Shown: one piece after another, positions 1-6,909 of the stretch
Numbering within the stretch: position 1 is the first letter of the stretch
Layout: every line of letters starts with the position of its first letter
Assembly: GCA_034189655.1 (NCBI GenBank)
Contig: JAXHUE010000030.1
Location: forward strand, 1 to 21,895
DNA: 21,895 bases
Direction: 5' to 3'
From: JAXHUE01 sp034189655
Lineage (GTDB): Bacteria; Chloroflexota; Dehalococcoidia; E44-bin15
Position numbers and translations under genes: made by a program
Notes under the pieces: model-generated
The model's input: only the letters and a program-made list of their open reading frames with translations
The model's database searches: none
What the model was told of the DNA's origin: nothing

Positions 1-69
1 CTATACACCTGCTATCGTGGAACGACGGTATCGAGCACCCGGAGGGACAAGCCCCTACGTCCGGACAGA

Positions 70-140
70 CTGCCGAGCCAGGATTCGAACCTGGGCTTAG
101 GGATCCAAAGTCCCCAGTGCTACCACTACACCACTCGGCA
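70..140 (-). tRNA. tRNA-Gln (anticodon UUG)
   Basis: Read on the minus strand this folds into a standard cloverleaf. It has a 7-bp acceptor stem (TGCCGAG with CTCGGCA), a short D-arm, an anticodon stem GGGGA/TCCCT around loop CTTTGGA with anticodon TTG, and a T-arm CCAGG-TTCGAAT-CCTGG. The U1-A72 first pair and the G73 discriminator are typical of glutamine tRNAs. No 3' CCA is encoded (the next bases are TCT), unlike its two upstream neighbours. It is the last gene of the minus-strand tRNA operon Phe-Leu-Gln. Confidence 0.95.
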
Positions 141-204
141 TCCGGCGGTACCCCGCCCGGGCCCGGTGAGCTCCGGCCGGACCGGTGCCCTGGAGGTACC
201 TCTC

Positions 205-293
205 TGGTGCCGAAGGCCGGGATCGAACCGACACGGGGGTCACCCCCCAACGGTTTTTGAGACCGTCGCGTCTACCAGTTCCGCCACTTCGGC
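205..293 (-). tRNA. tRNA-Leu (anticodon CAA), CCA encoded
   Basis: The minus strand gives a class II tRNA with acceptor stem GCCGAAG/CTTCGGC, anticodon stem ACGGT/ACCGT with loop CTCAAAA (anticodon CAA, reading UUG leucine codons), a long variable arm rich in G then C, and a T-loop TTCGATC. The discriminator is A (position 208) and CCA is encoded at 207-205. It is the middle gene of the tRNA operon. Confidence 0.95.
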
Positions 294-333
294 ATTGCGT
301 CCACCTGGTGGCGCGGGCTCCCTGGTGGTATCC

Positions 334-409
<76 letters not shown>

Positions 410-422
410 GAAACACCATATC

Positions 423-452
423 ATTGTAATTGGCCCACGACTACGATGTCAA
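423..452 (-). promoter_or_regulatory. Sigma70-type promoter of the tRNA-Phe-Leu-Gln operon
   Basis: On the minus strand a perfect -35 TTGACA (452-447) is followed by an 18-bp spacer and a -10 TACAAT (428-423). Predicted initiation is near 416, a few bases upstream of tRNA-Phe. There is no other strong promoter between the three tRNAs, so they are probably one transcript processed by RNases. Confidence 0.75.
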
Positions 453-503
453 GAACGCGCGGCCTGCGGGCGCGATATGGCCTCTCACGCGGAGGGGTCG
501 TTC

Positions 504-532
504 TTTACCGTGGGAGGTGCCTGTGGTATAAT
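504..532 (+). promoter_or_regulatory. Extended -10 promoter of the MauE/DoxX-like gene
   Basis: The -35-like TTTACC (504-509), a 17-bp spacer and a perfect TATAAT (527-532) preceded by TGG make an extended -10 promoter. Initiation would fall near 539. An in-frame start at 477 lies upstream of this promoter and so is unlikely to be used. The promoter is divergent from the tRNA operon promoter. Confidence 0.7.
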
Positions 533-554
533 ACGCAAATCTGGCTACGAGGCA

Positions 555-1043
555 GTGCACATCGCTCGGATTGTAGGGCTCTTACGACATCGCTACCTCA
601 CGCTGGCGTCGCGGCTGGTGCTGGGGGGCGTGTTCATCTTCTCCGGGGTGGCCAAGCTGCCCAACCTCCAAACGTTCGTCTGGGAGGTGGGACAGTACCA
701 CCTGCTGCCGCCGGCCCTGGCGACGGCCTACGCCTACGTCCTGCCCGGCCTGGAGCTGGCCCTGGGGCTTTTGCTGGTGCTTGGTCTCTTCTTGAGGGTC
801 AGCTCCGCCGTGAGCATCCTCGTGGTGGTGAGCTTCAGCATAGCCAAGGTCTCTGTGCTCGCCAGGGGGCTCGATATCGCCATGTGTGGCTGCTTCGGGC
901 CGGCGGTGACGCTGCTCATGCCCACCTCTCTCGCCATCGACCTCGTCCTCCTGGCACTGGGGGTGCAGATACTGCTCCACCGCGGCGAGTTCCTGGCCCT
1001 CGGCCCCTGGATATCCCAGAGATTGGCCCAGCCTGAGGACTAG
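555..1043 (+). CDS. MauE/DoxX-like integral membrane protein
   Basis: A small hydrophobic protein of about 162 residues from the GTG at 555. About four membrane segments are visible (residues roughly 15-35, 55-80, 82-102, 118-140). The N-terminal part matches the DoxX/MauE pattern (GGVFIFSGVAKL), and a Cys-Gly-Cys-Phe motif follows the third helix (C111 and C113). In MauE-related proteins such a CxC pair is associated with disulfide or redox handling during maturation of exported proteins. The reading frame is open back to 477, but the TATAAT promoter at 527-532 argues for a start at or after 555; the GAGG just ahead of it is close. The gene converges on the transglutaminase-like gene and shares its stop tetranucleotide. 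No mau genes or thioredoxin-like partner are nearby, so the partner is unknown. Confidence 0.75.
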   Translation: MHIARIVGLLRHRYLTLASRLVLGGVFIFSGVAKLPNLQTFVWEVGQYHLLPPALATAYAYVLPGLELALGLLLVLGLFLRVSSAVSILVVVSFSIAKVSVLARGLDIAMCGCFGPAVTLLMPTSLAIDLVLLALGVQILLHRGEFLALGPWISQRLAQPED

Positions 1044-1762
1044 CCCGCTCCCTCCCCCAGCCACCTCTGCGCCTCATCCACCCGGCCCAGCTCGGCGAGG
1101 GCAATGCCCTTGTTCAAGCGCACCGTGCCGTACCCGGGGTTCAACAGGATGGCCTTGTCGTAGCATTCCAGGGCCTGCTCCCATCGTCCCGCCTCGGAGA
1201 GGGCGTTGGCCGTGCTGTGGTAGATATCGGCGATGAGCTCCCGGTCCCCCCACTGCTCTCGCCGCGCCGCACCGAGGTGTCCGCCGTAGTCGAAGCCGTG
1301 GTGGAGTATGTTCTCCACGTCGATGGAGCGCCCCCCGGCAAAGAGCACCGTGAAGACGTGCGGCCCCAGGCCGAAGGCCTCCTCAAGGTGGACAGCGCCC
1401 ACTTCGAGGCCCGCCCTCTGGGCCAGCACATTGTAGAGGACGGTGAGGCCCAGGCAGTTGCCCACTGGCTCGCCATCGCCGGACTGGGCATCGATGGCCT
1501 GGGTGAGGGCGAAGCTGCCGTGGTACTGGTACCTGTGGGGCTTGGTGCGCCACAGCCACTGGAATATCCCCCGTGCCCGGCTCACCTCGTCGCCTGGGCC
1601 GGCGGCGGGGCCGATGGCGCGGTGGAGCCGCTCGATCTGGTCCAGGTAGGCGGTGAGCTCCTCTTCGGTGCCCACCCCTGAGGCGACGAGCGCCCCCCTG
1701 GCCAGGCCGATATCGCTGCCACCGAGGAGCATTGCCTCCAGCACTGCGGGTCTCTTCTCCAT
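1040..1762 (-). CDS. Transglutaminase-like (SirB1-type) protein with C-terminal TPR
   Basis: A 240-residue cytoplasmic protein. Residues about 30-165 match the SirB1/transglutaminase-core-2 pattern: a cysteine in GNCLGLTVLY (C103), a histidine in GPHVFTVLF (H135) and an aspartate in SIDVEN (D148), giving a papain-like Cys-His-Asp triad. Residues about 185-232 form at least one and a half TPR units (ALECYDKAILLNPGY and AELGRVDEAQRWL). The family occurs widely in bacteria, but its substrate is not established; TPRs suggest protein binding. The start ATG is followed by a normal N-terminus with no signal peptide. It is divergent from speD and converges on the MauE-like gene. No clear promoter is visible on this strand. 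Confidence 0.8.
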   Translation of the reverse strand: MEKRPAVLEAMLLGGSDIGLARGALVASGVGTEEELTAYLDQIERLHRAIGPAAGPGDEVSRARGIFQWLWRTKPHRYQYHGSFALTQAIDAQSGDGEPVGNCLGLTVLYNVLAQRAGLEVGAVHLEEAFGLGPHVFTVLFAGGRSIDVENILHHGFDYGGHLGAARREQWGDRELIADIYHSTANALSEAGRWEQALECYDKAILLNPGYGTVRLNKGIALAELGRVDEAQRWLGEGAG

Positions 1763-1773
1763 CGCGACCGCTC

Positions 1774-1802
1774 TTGATAAATCTCAATACATAGGGTAAA
1801 AT
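1774..1802 (+). promoter_or_regulatory. Sigma70-type promoter of the speD-speE-like operon
   Basis: The -35 TTGATA (1774-1779), a 17-bp spacer and the -10 TAAAAT (1797-1802) differ from consensus by one base each. Initiation is predicted near 1809, giving a leader of about 88 bases before the TTG start of speD. Confidence 0.75.
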
Positions 1803-1817
1803 GTGCTCTTGGGCTTT

Positions 1818-1873
1818 TATCGGCGGAGTGTGAAGCCTTTCTCGGTGTAGTGAGCGTGTATGGTTCGCCGATA
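1818..1873 (+). promoter_or_regulatory. Potential structured 5' leader of speD
   Basis: TATCGGCGGA (1818-1827) can pair with TTCGCCGATA (1864-1873), ten base pairs with a single G-U. They enclose a loop of 36 bases within the predicted 5' UTR. The downstream arm lies just ahead of the G-rich ribosome-binding region (1885-1889). Whether it regulates speD is inference; I do not recognise a known riboswitch class. Confidence 0.4.
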
Positions 1874-1896
1874 CATTCTATCATGGGGGCAGATGA

Positions 1897-2280
1897 TTGG
1901 ATACCTTGAGCACACATCTGCTCGTAGAGCTGAGAGACTGCGAGCCTGGACTGCTCAGTGACCTCGAGTTCCTGAGAAGCACCCTTATCACTGCCGCGAG
2001 GGAGGTAGGCGCCACCGTAATAGGTGATACCTTCTACCCGTTCCCTCCCTATGGCGGCGTGAGCGGCGTAGTGATCATCGCCGAGTCTCACCTCTCCATC
2101 CATACCTGGCCCGAGCACAGCTATGCCGCGGTGGACATCTTCACCTGTGGCAACTCGCTCGACCCGCAGCGGGCCGTCGAGATCATGGTGCGGGAGCTCC
2201 AGGCCAGGGACCACTCTGTCATCGAGCTTGAGAGGGGCAACCTCCACAGTCCGGCTGGACATCGCCATGAACGAGGATAG
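1897..2280 (+). CDS. speD: S-adenosylmethionine decarboxylase proenzyme
   Basis: This 127-residue protein matches the short prokaryotic pyruvoyl-dependent AdoMet decarboxylase, which makes the aminopropyl donor (decarboxylated AdoMet) for polyamine synthesis. The self-cleavage site is in ESHLSIHTWPE: Ser64 should become the pyruvoyl group. Ser56 (GVSG), His69 and Cys84 (FTCG) match the processing and catalytic residues of the Thermotoga-type enzyme at the expected spacing. The start is TTG at 1897: an in-frame TGA immediately precedes it, and the N-terminus fits the family (TLSTHLLVEL). A G-run at 1885-1889 serves as ribosome-binding site. The 3' end overlaps the next gene by 14 bases, indicating translational coupling to the aminopropyltransferase. 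Confidence 0.95.
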   Translation: MDTLSTHLLVELRDCEPGLLSDLEFLRSTLITAAREVGATVIGDTFYPFPPYGGVSGVVIIAESHLSIHTWPEHSYAAVDIFTCGNSLDPQRAVEIMVRELQARDHSVIELERGNLHSPAGHRHERG

Positions 2281-3175
2281 GTGGTTCCACGACTCTGTCA
2301 CCCCGGACATGGCCCAGCTTCACGGTATAAGGGGCAGGGTCTATTCTGGGCAGACCTCGTTCCAGTCGGTCGAGGTCCTGGACCTGGGCAGCTATGGCCG
2401 GAGCCTGGTCCTCGATGGCAAGATACAGTCCAGCGAGTACGACGAGTTCATCTACCACGAGGCACTGGTCCACTCCCCGATGGTCACCCACCCCCACCCA
2501 CGCACCTGCTTCATCGCTGGCGGGGGTGAGGGGGCCACGCTGAGAGAGGTGCTTAAGCACCCCTCGGTGGAGAGGGTGGTCATGGTCGATATCGATAAGG
2601 AGGTCATCGATATCAGCCGCCGCTACCTGCCGTCGTTTCATCGAGGCTCCTTCGATGACGCCCGCCTGGAGCTGCACCACGTCGATGCCAGGGGCTACCT
2701 GGAGGAGTGCCGGCAGGGGTTCGACGTGGTGATACTCGACCTCACCGAGCCCATGGAGGAGGGGCCGGCGTCTGTACTGCATACCAGGGAGTTCTACTCC
2801 CTGGTGGGGGAGAGGCTGTCCCCCGGCGGGGTCTGCTCCCTCCAGGCGGGCTCCAGCGCGTGGTGCAATCACCAGTGCTTCACCACCACCGTGAACACGC
2901 TGAAGGCCGCCTTCCCCTGCGTGTTCCCCTACGAGGCCTATGTCCCCAGCTACGGCGGCACGTGGGGCTTTGCCGTGGCGTCGGCGGGGGTGAGCCCCCT
3001 CGACCTCTCACCGCAGGAGGTGGACCATCGCCTCTCGTCCCGGAAGATATCGGGCCTGCGGTTCTACGATGGCCTCACCCACCAGGGCATGTTCTCTCTC
3101 CCCAGGCACCTGCGCCAGGCGATAGCGGAGGAGGTGCGGGTGAGCACCATCGACCGCCCCTTCACCATCACCTAG
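2267..3175 (+). CDS. speE: Spermidine-synthase-family aminopropyltransferase, ACL5/thermospermine-synthase-like
   Basis: The 302-residue product transfers an aminopropyl group from decarboxylated AdoMet to a polyamine. Visible features are the N-terminal beta domain, QSSEYDEFIYHEALVHSPM (from Q53), the GGGEGA nucleotide loop (85-90), MVDIDKEVI (106-114) and the catalytic loop DLTEP (158-162). The last differs from the usual DSSDP by Glu in place of the second Asp. The segment QAGSSAW (193-199) and the tail AYVPS...TWGF (224-234) resemble plant-type ACL5/thermospermine synthases more than the usual bacterial ESP-containing loop. Spermidine, thermospermine or another long polyamine is therefore possible. 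The start ATG lies inside the end of speD. The gene converges on the crotonase gene and shares CTAG as the overlapping stops. Gene symbol is by family; exact product is unsettled. Confidence 0.85.
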   Translation: MNEDRWFHDSVTPDMAQLHGIRGRVYSGQTSFQSVEVLDLGSYGRSLVLDGKIQSSEYDEFIYHEALVHSPMVTHPHPRTCFIAGGGEGATLREVLKHPSVERVVMVDIDKEVIDISRRYLPSFHRGSFDDARLELHHVDARGYLEECRQGFDVVILDLTEPMEEGPASVLHTREFYSLVGERLSPGGVCSLQAGSSAWCNHQCFTTTVNTLKAAFPCVFPYEAYVPSYGGTWGFAVASAGVSPLDLSPQEVDHRLSSRKISGLRFYDGLTHQGMFSLPRHLRQAIAEEVRVSTIDRPFTIT

Positions 3176-4002
3176 CCCTGGTCCCGGAACACGCTGTCCC
3201 TGGTCTCCAAGAAGCCCTTGAGCCCCTTGCCCGTGCTCCTTCCCATGAACTCGGCGGTCTCGTTGCTGCCGTGGGCCAGCATGTGGGCGTCGAAGTGGGC
3301 CAGCGTGGAGAGATGGAACCCCTGGATGTCCTGGGTGCGGTTCAGCGACTCCTTGGTTATGGCCAGGGCCACCGGCGGCATGAGCGCGATGCGCCTGGCC
3401 ATCTCCATCACCTCCGCCTCCAGCCTGTCCCGGGGCACCACGCGGTTCACCATGCCCAGACGCCGTGCCTCCTGGGCGTCGATGGCGTCCCCGGTGAACA
3501 GGAGTTCCTTGGCCTTCCTGATGCCGAGCTCCCATGCCTCCACCGGTATCTCGGCGGCCGATGCCGCCATCCTCACCACCGGGTTGGAGAACCGGGCGTC
3601 CTCGGAGGCAATGATGAGGTCGCACATGCAGGCGAGCATCATGCCGGCGGCGATGCAGTGCCCCTGCACCTGGGCGATGGTGGGCTTGCGGAGGCCCCTT
3701 ATGTACAGGCACTTGTCTACGAAGACCTCCTGCTCGAAGCGGCGGTGGTCCTCGCCCCCCATGCGCGAGAAGGCGCGCTCGCCCTCCCTGCCCATGCCGC
3801 TCAAGTCATGGCCGGATGAGAAGGACGGCCCGGCACCGGCCAGTATGACCACCCGCACCTCGTCGTCGCGCTCCGCCTCCTTGATGGCCTCGTCCAGCTC
3901 CAGTATGAGCTGGTAGTCCTGGGCGTTGCGCTTCTGGGGCCGGTTCAAGGTGATGCGGGCGATGTTGTCGATCTTCTCGTAGAGCACGGTTTGCCAATTC
4001 AT
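3172..4002 (-). CDS. Enoyl-CoA hydratase/isomerase (crotonase) family protein lacking the catalytic glutamates
   Basis: This 276-residue protein has the crotonase fold. The first oxyanion-hole segment is FSSGHDL (61-67) and the second is GHCIAAGMM (114-122), followed by CDLIIASEDARF. In classical enoyl-CoA hydratase the two acid/base glutamates (E144, E164 in rat numbering) align with Met122 and Val142 here, so both are missing. Hydration is therefore unlikely unless another residue substitutes; isomerase, hydrolase or other CoA-thioester chemistry is possible. The start is firm: AAGGAGGGG lies just upstream of ATG. A promoter with a symmetric operator-like element drives it. It sits 3 kb from the hydratase/SDR block on the opposite strand, so shared function is only a guess. 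Confidence 0.85.
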   Translation of the reverse strand: MNWQTVLYEKIDNIARITLNRPQKRNAQDYQLILELDEAIKEAERDDEVRVVILAGAGPSFSSGHDLSGMGREGERAFSRMGGEDHRRFEQEVFVDKCLYIRGLRKPTIAQVQGHCIAAGMMLACMCDLIIASEDARFSNPVVRMAASAAEIPVEAWELGIRKAKELLFTGDAIDAQEARRLGMVNRVVPRDRLEAEVMEMARRIALMPPVALAITKESLNRTQDIQGFHLSTLAHFDAHMLAHGSNETAEFMGRSTGKGLKGFLETRDSVFRDQG

Positions 4003-4031
4003 AGCCCCTCCTTTTTCGCTCCTGGCACCAC

Positions 4032-4060
4032 ATTCTGTTCCACGGCGGCTGCCGTGTCAA
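4032..4060 (-). promoter_or_regulatory. Promoter of the crotonase-family gene
   Basis: On the minus strand a perfect -35 TTGACA (4060-4055), a 17-bp spacer and CAGAAT (4037-4032) place initiation near 4025, about 23 bases above the ATG. The spacer contains a perfect inverted repeat (see the separate entry). Confidence 0.65.
4041..4056. promoter_or_regulatory. Operator-like inverted repeat in the crotonase promoter
   Basis: CACGGC-ggct-GCCGTG is a perfect 6-bp dyad around four bases. It occupies the spacer and touches the -35 of the minus-strand promoter, a usual place for a repressor site. It also lies upstream of the helicase promoter. No regulator gene is adjacent; the function is inferred from position only. 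Confidence 0.35.
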
Positions 4061-4077
4061 GCCGAGCGGGCCCGCGG

Positions 4078-4108
4078 CTTTCGTGGTGGCACCCCGTAGT
4101 GCTATAAT
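4078..4108 (+). promoter_or_regulatory. Promoter of the UvrD/PcrA helicase gene, predicted leaderless
   Basis: A perfect TATAAT (4103-4108) lies only six bases before the ATG at 4115; initiation seven bases below the -10 would coincide with the A of the start codon. The upstream -35 region (CTTTCG/TTCGTG, 4078-4085) is a weak match. No Shine-Dalgarno sequence fits between. Confidence 0.6.
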
Positions 4109-4114
4109 CAGGGC

Positions 4115-6271
4115 ATGGATGTCCTCGAGGGGCTCAACCGGGCGCAGCGGGAGGCAGTAGAGGCCGTGGAGGGGCCGGTGCTCATCCTGGCCGGCCCGGG
4201 CAGCGGCAAGACCAGGGTGATCGCTCACCGGGTGGCCTACCTCATCAAGGTGTGGGGGATACCTCCCCACCGCATAATGGCGGTCACCTTCACCAACAAG
4301 GCGGCCCGCGAGATGAAGGAGCGCCTCTTCCACCTCCTGGGGGCGGCCGTCGATGACCTCACCGTGGGCACCTTTCACGCTATCTGCGCCCGCATCTTGA
4401 GGCGTGAGGGGGGACACGTGGGGCTCGATACCAACTTCGTCATCTACGACGAGGACCAGCAGCAGAGCCTGGTGAAGCGCTGCCTCCAGGAGCTCGACCT
4501 CGACCCCAAGCGCTACCCGCCCCGCCCCTTCCTCTCCGCGATATCGGCGGCCAAGAGCTGTCTCATGACCCCGGAGGATTATGCCAAACAGACCACCAAC
4601 TACTTCGAGGAGGTGGCGGCCAGGGTCTATGCCCGCTACCAGGCGCTGCTCGCCGAGAGCAGGGCGCTGGACTTCGATGACCTCCTGATGAAGACGGTGT
4701 ACCTCTTTCGGCAGCGGGAGGAGGTGCTCTCCCGCTACCAGGAGCGCTACCTGCACCTGCTCATCGACGAGTTCCAGGACACCAACGTCTCCCAGTACGT
4801 GCTCGCCAAGCAGCTCTCGGGCAAGTACCGCAACATATGTGTCGTCGGTGACCCCGACCAGTCGATATACTCGTGGCGCTTCGCCGACCTGCGCAACATC
4901 CTCTCCTTCGAGAGCGACTTCCCCGATGCCAGGGTGGTGTACCTGGAGCAGAGCTACCGCTCCACGAAGAACATCCTGGAGGCGGCGGCGGGCGTGATAA
5001 CGGCCAACCGCCAGCGCAAGGAGAAGGCGCTGTGGACCGAGAACGAGGCCGGGGTCCCGCTGGTGGTCGCCGAGGCCTACACCGAGCAGGAAGAGGCCCA
5101 GCTCGTGGTGAGCGAGGTCGACAGGCTTATCGGCGAAGGCCTGTTCCGGCCCCTCGATATCGCCGTTATGTACCGCACCAATGCCCAGTCCCGGGCCGTC
5201 GAGGAGGCCTTCATCCGTTACGGGATGCCCTACAAGCTGGTGGGGGGCACCCGCTTCTACGAGCGGCGCGAGGTGCGCGATGTCCTGGCCTACATGAGGC
5301 TGGTCTACAACCCCTACGATAGCGTGAGCCTGGCCCGCATCCTCAACGTGCCGCCGCGGGGCATCGGGCAGCGCACGGCGGACGAGCTGGGGGGCTGGGC
5401 CAAGGAGCGCTCCCTGCCGCTCTATTCCGCCCTCCAGGTGCTCGCCGATGGGGGGTGGCAGGAGGAGCACACCCTGGCCACTCGCTCGGTGCGGGCGCTC
5501 GCCGACTTCCTCGCCCTGCTCAACGAGCTCATCACCAAGGGTGCAGAGCTGGACGTGCTCGACCTCTTCGACCTGGTGGTGGGCCGCTCCGGGTACCGGG
5601 AGTACCTCCAGAGCGGTGACGACGGCGAGGAGAGGTGGGACAACGTCCTCGAGTTGCGCGCCGTGGCCAGCGACTACAGGCACCTGGCGCCGGCCGAGGG
5701 CCTCGCCGCCTTCCTGGAGGGCGTGGCCCTGGTATCGGACGTCGACAGCTACCAGGAGAAGGTGGACGCGGTGACCCTCATCACCCTCCACGCGGCAAAG
5801 GGGCTTGAGTTCCCCGTGGTGTTCATCGTGGGTATAGAGGAGGGGCTCCTGCCCCACCGCAGGTCCATGGGCGACCCCGACCAGATGGAGGAGGAGAGGC
5901 GGCTGTTCTACGTGGGCATAACCAGGGCCAAGGAGCGGCTCTACCTGCTCAGGGCCTTTCGCCGCAGCCTTGCCGGGGGTAACGAGCCGGGGCACCCCTC
6001 GCGCTTCCTGCGCGATATCCCCTCTCACTTGACGGAGCCGCCGCCGCGGAGGGGTCGCCAGGCCGTCGTGCCCGGTATGGCACCGCCCCCGGCGGGGGCA
6101 AAGGTGCCGCCGGAGGTGGGGGCCCATGTGCACCACGCCACGTTCGGCGAGGGGATAGTGGTGAGCCTGCTCCCCCTAAACGGCGACCACGAGGTGATAG
6201 TGGCCTTCAAAGGGGAGGCCGGGCTTAAGAGGCTGCTCCTGAGCCTTGCCCCCCTCGATGTCGTAGAGTGA
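4115..6271 (+). CDS. pcrA: UvrD/PcrA-type superfamily 1 DNA helicase
   Basis: The 718-residue length is normal for UvrD/PcrA (3'-5' helicase acting in nucleotide excision repair, mismatch repair and removal of RecA or stalled forks). Motifs appear in order: Q motif (LNRAQREAV, 7-15), Walker A GPGSGKTR (27-34), motif Ia with FTNKAAREM, DEFQDT (218-223), GDPDQSIYSWR (from 245), SYRST, the LHAAKGLEF motif V and the FYVGITRAKERLYL motif VI (about 598-611). The linker ends in PSRFLRDIP. A C-terminal tudor-like tail (about 668-715, HHATFGEGIVV) is typical of PcrA and binds RNA polymerase in characterised relatives. The transcript is predicted to be leaderless. The downstream LEA14-like gene follows after 48 bases. 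Confidence 0.95.
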   Translation: MDVLEGLNRAQREAVEAVEGPVLILAGPGSGKTRVIAHRVAYLIKVWGIPPHRIMAVTFTNKAAREMKERLFHLLGAAVDDLTVGTFHAICARILRREGGHVGLDTNFVIYDEDQQQSLVKRCLQELDLDPKRYPPRPFLSAISAAKSCLMTPEDYAKQTTNYFEEVAARVYARYQALLAESRALDFDDLLMKTVYLFRQREEVLSRYQERYLHLLIDEFQDTNVSQYVLAKQLSGKYRNICVVGDPDQSIYSWRFADLRNILSFESDFPDARVVYLEQSYRSTKNILEAAAGVITANRQRKEKALWTENEAGVPLVVAEAYTEQEEAQLVVSEVDRLIGEGLFRPLDIAVMYRTNAQSRAVEEAFIRYGMPYKLVGGTRFYERREVRDVLAYMRLVYNPYDSVSLARILNVPPRGIGQRTADELGGWAKERSLPLYSALQVLADGGWQEEHTLATRSVRALADFLALLNELITKGAELDVLDLFDLVVGRSGYREYLQSGDDGEERWDNVLELRAVASDYRHLAPAEGLAAFLEGVALVSDVDSYQEKVDAVTLITLHAAKGLEFPVVFIVGIEEGLLPHRRSMGDPDQMEEERRLFYVGITRAKERLYLLRAFRRSLAGGNEPGHPSRFLRDIPSHLTEPPPRRGRQAVVPGMAPPPAGAKVPPEVGAHVHHATFGEGIVVSLLPLNGDHEVIVAFKGEAGLKRLLLSLAPLDVVE

Positions 6272-6319
6272 GCGAAAGGCGCGTGCCAAGAGGGACGGGC
6301 GCGAGAAAGGGAAGGGGCC

Positions 6320-6844
6320 TTGCGTAAGTACAGGGGAAGGATTCTGATAACAGTCCTGGTGGTCGCCGTCATAGGGGTGGCGGGCTACTTCACGTGGACC
6401 GGGTATCTCAGGTACGTACCTCCCGCCGACCAGACGCTGCGCCCTCCTGAGATCGAGGGCGTCTCGTATCGCTGGGGCGGGGTGAGCACCGATTCCACCC
6501 AGATGATATTCGAGGTGACGGTGAAGAACCCCAACACCTATGCCATCCGCCTGACCGCGGTCAACTACCACATCTACTTCAACGGCATTCTCATGGGGGA
6601 GGGCTCCACCGAGCGCGATACCCTCATCGGTGCCAATGCCGAGGTGCCGGTCTCGCTCGTGGCATCGATAGACAACGCCCTGCTGCCCCAGTGGTGGGTG
6701 TCCCACATCGAGGGTGGAGAGAGCTCGTTGATGGAGGCCGAGATGGAGGTGGTCTTCAACATGGGCGGCACCAGCGTCCCCGTCACCTGGAGGTACGAGA
6801 GCGTGTTCTCCACGGACATCCTCACCCAGGCGGGGTCGGAGTAG
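6320..6844 (+). CDS. LEA14-like (water stress/hypersensitive response domain) membrane-anchored protein
   Basis: A 174-residue protein with a basic N-terminus (LRKYRGR) and one hydrophobic segment (about residues 8-28) that is either an uncleaved signal-anchor or signal peptide, so the rest is extracytoplasmic. Residues about 40-165 fit the LEA type 2/WHy beta-sandwich: IEGVSYRWGG, the IFEVTVKNPNTYAIRLTAVN motif, ILMGEGSTE, and alternating strands to the end. Such domains occur in stress-related proteins of plants, archaea and bacteria; the molecular role is unknown. The start is TTG at 6320 behind a purine-rich AAGGGAAGGGG. Probably co-transcribed with the helicase. No clear terminator follows. 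Confidence 0.7.
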   Translation: MRKYRGRILITVLVVAVIGVAGYFTWTGYLRYVPPADQTLRPPEIEGVSYRWGGVSTDSTQMIFEVTVKNPNTYAIRLTAVNYHIYFNGILMGEGSTERDTLIGANAEVPVSLVASIDNALLPQWWVSHIEGGESSLMEAEMEVVFNMGGTSVPVTWRYESVFSTDILTQAGSE

Positions 6845-6909
6845 CCCAGGGGGCCGGGATGACACACAGCCCCAGGCCGTGCAGGGACAATCACCGCAAT
6901 CACGGGAGC

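Noticed and set aside
1..69. Another tRNA or a clear terminator downstream of tRNA-Gln
   Set aside because: No cloverleaf can be formed, and the only pairing (CCGGA with TCCGG around a small inner stem) is weak and has no T-run.
477..554. N-terminal extension of the MauE-like protein to 477
   Set aside because: The TATAAT promoter (527-532) lies inside this stretch, and the extra residues do not look like part of the family.
2707..3819. A 370-codon plus-strand frame across the end of the speE-like gene and the crotonase gene
   Set aside because: It is a shadow of two well-supported genes in other frames, with no family resemblance.
3806..6136. A 776-codon open frame on the minus strand, antisense to the helicase gene
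   Set aside because: It mirrors the helicase codons in a GC-rich genome, has no recognisable domain, lacks a ribosome-binding site and is full of low-complexity His/Gly/Glu/Leu. The plus-strand helicase has every family motif.
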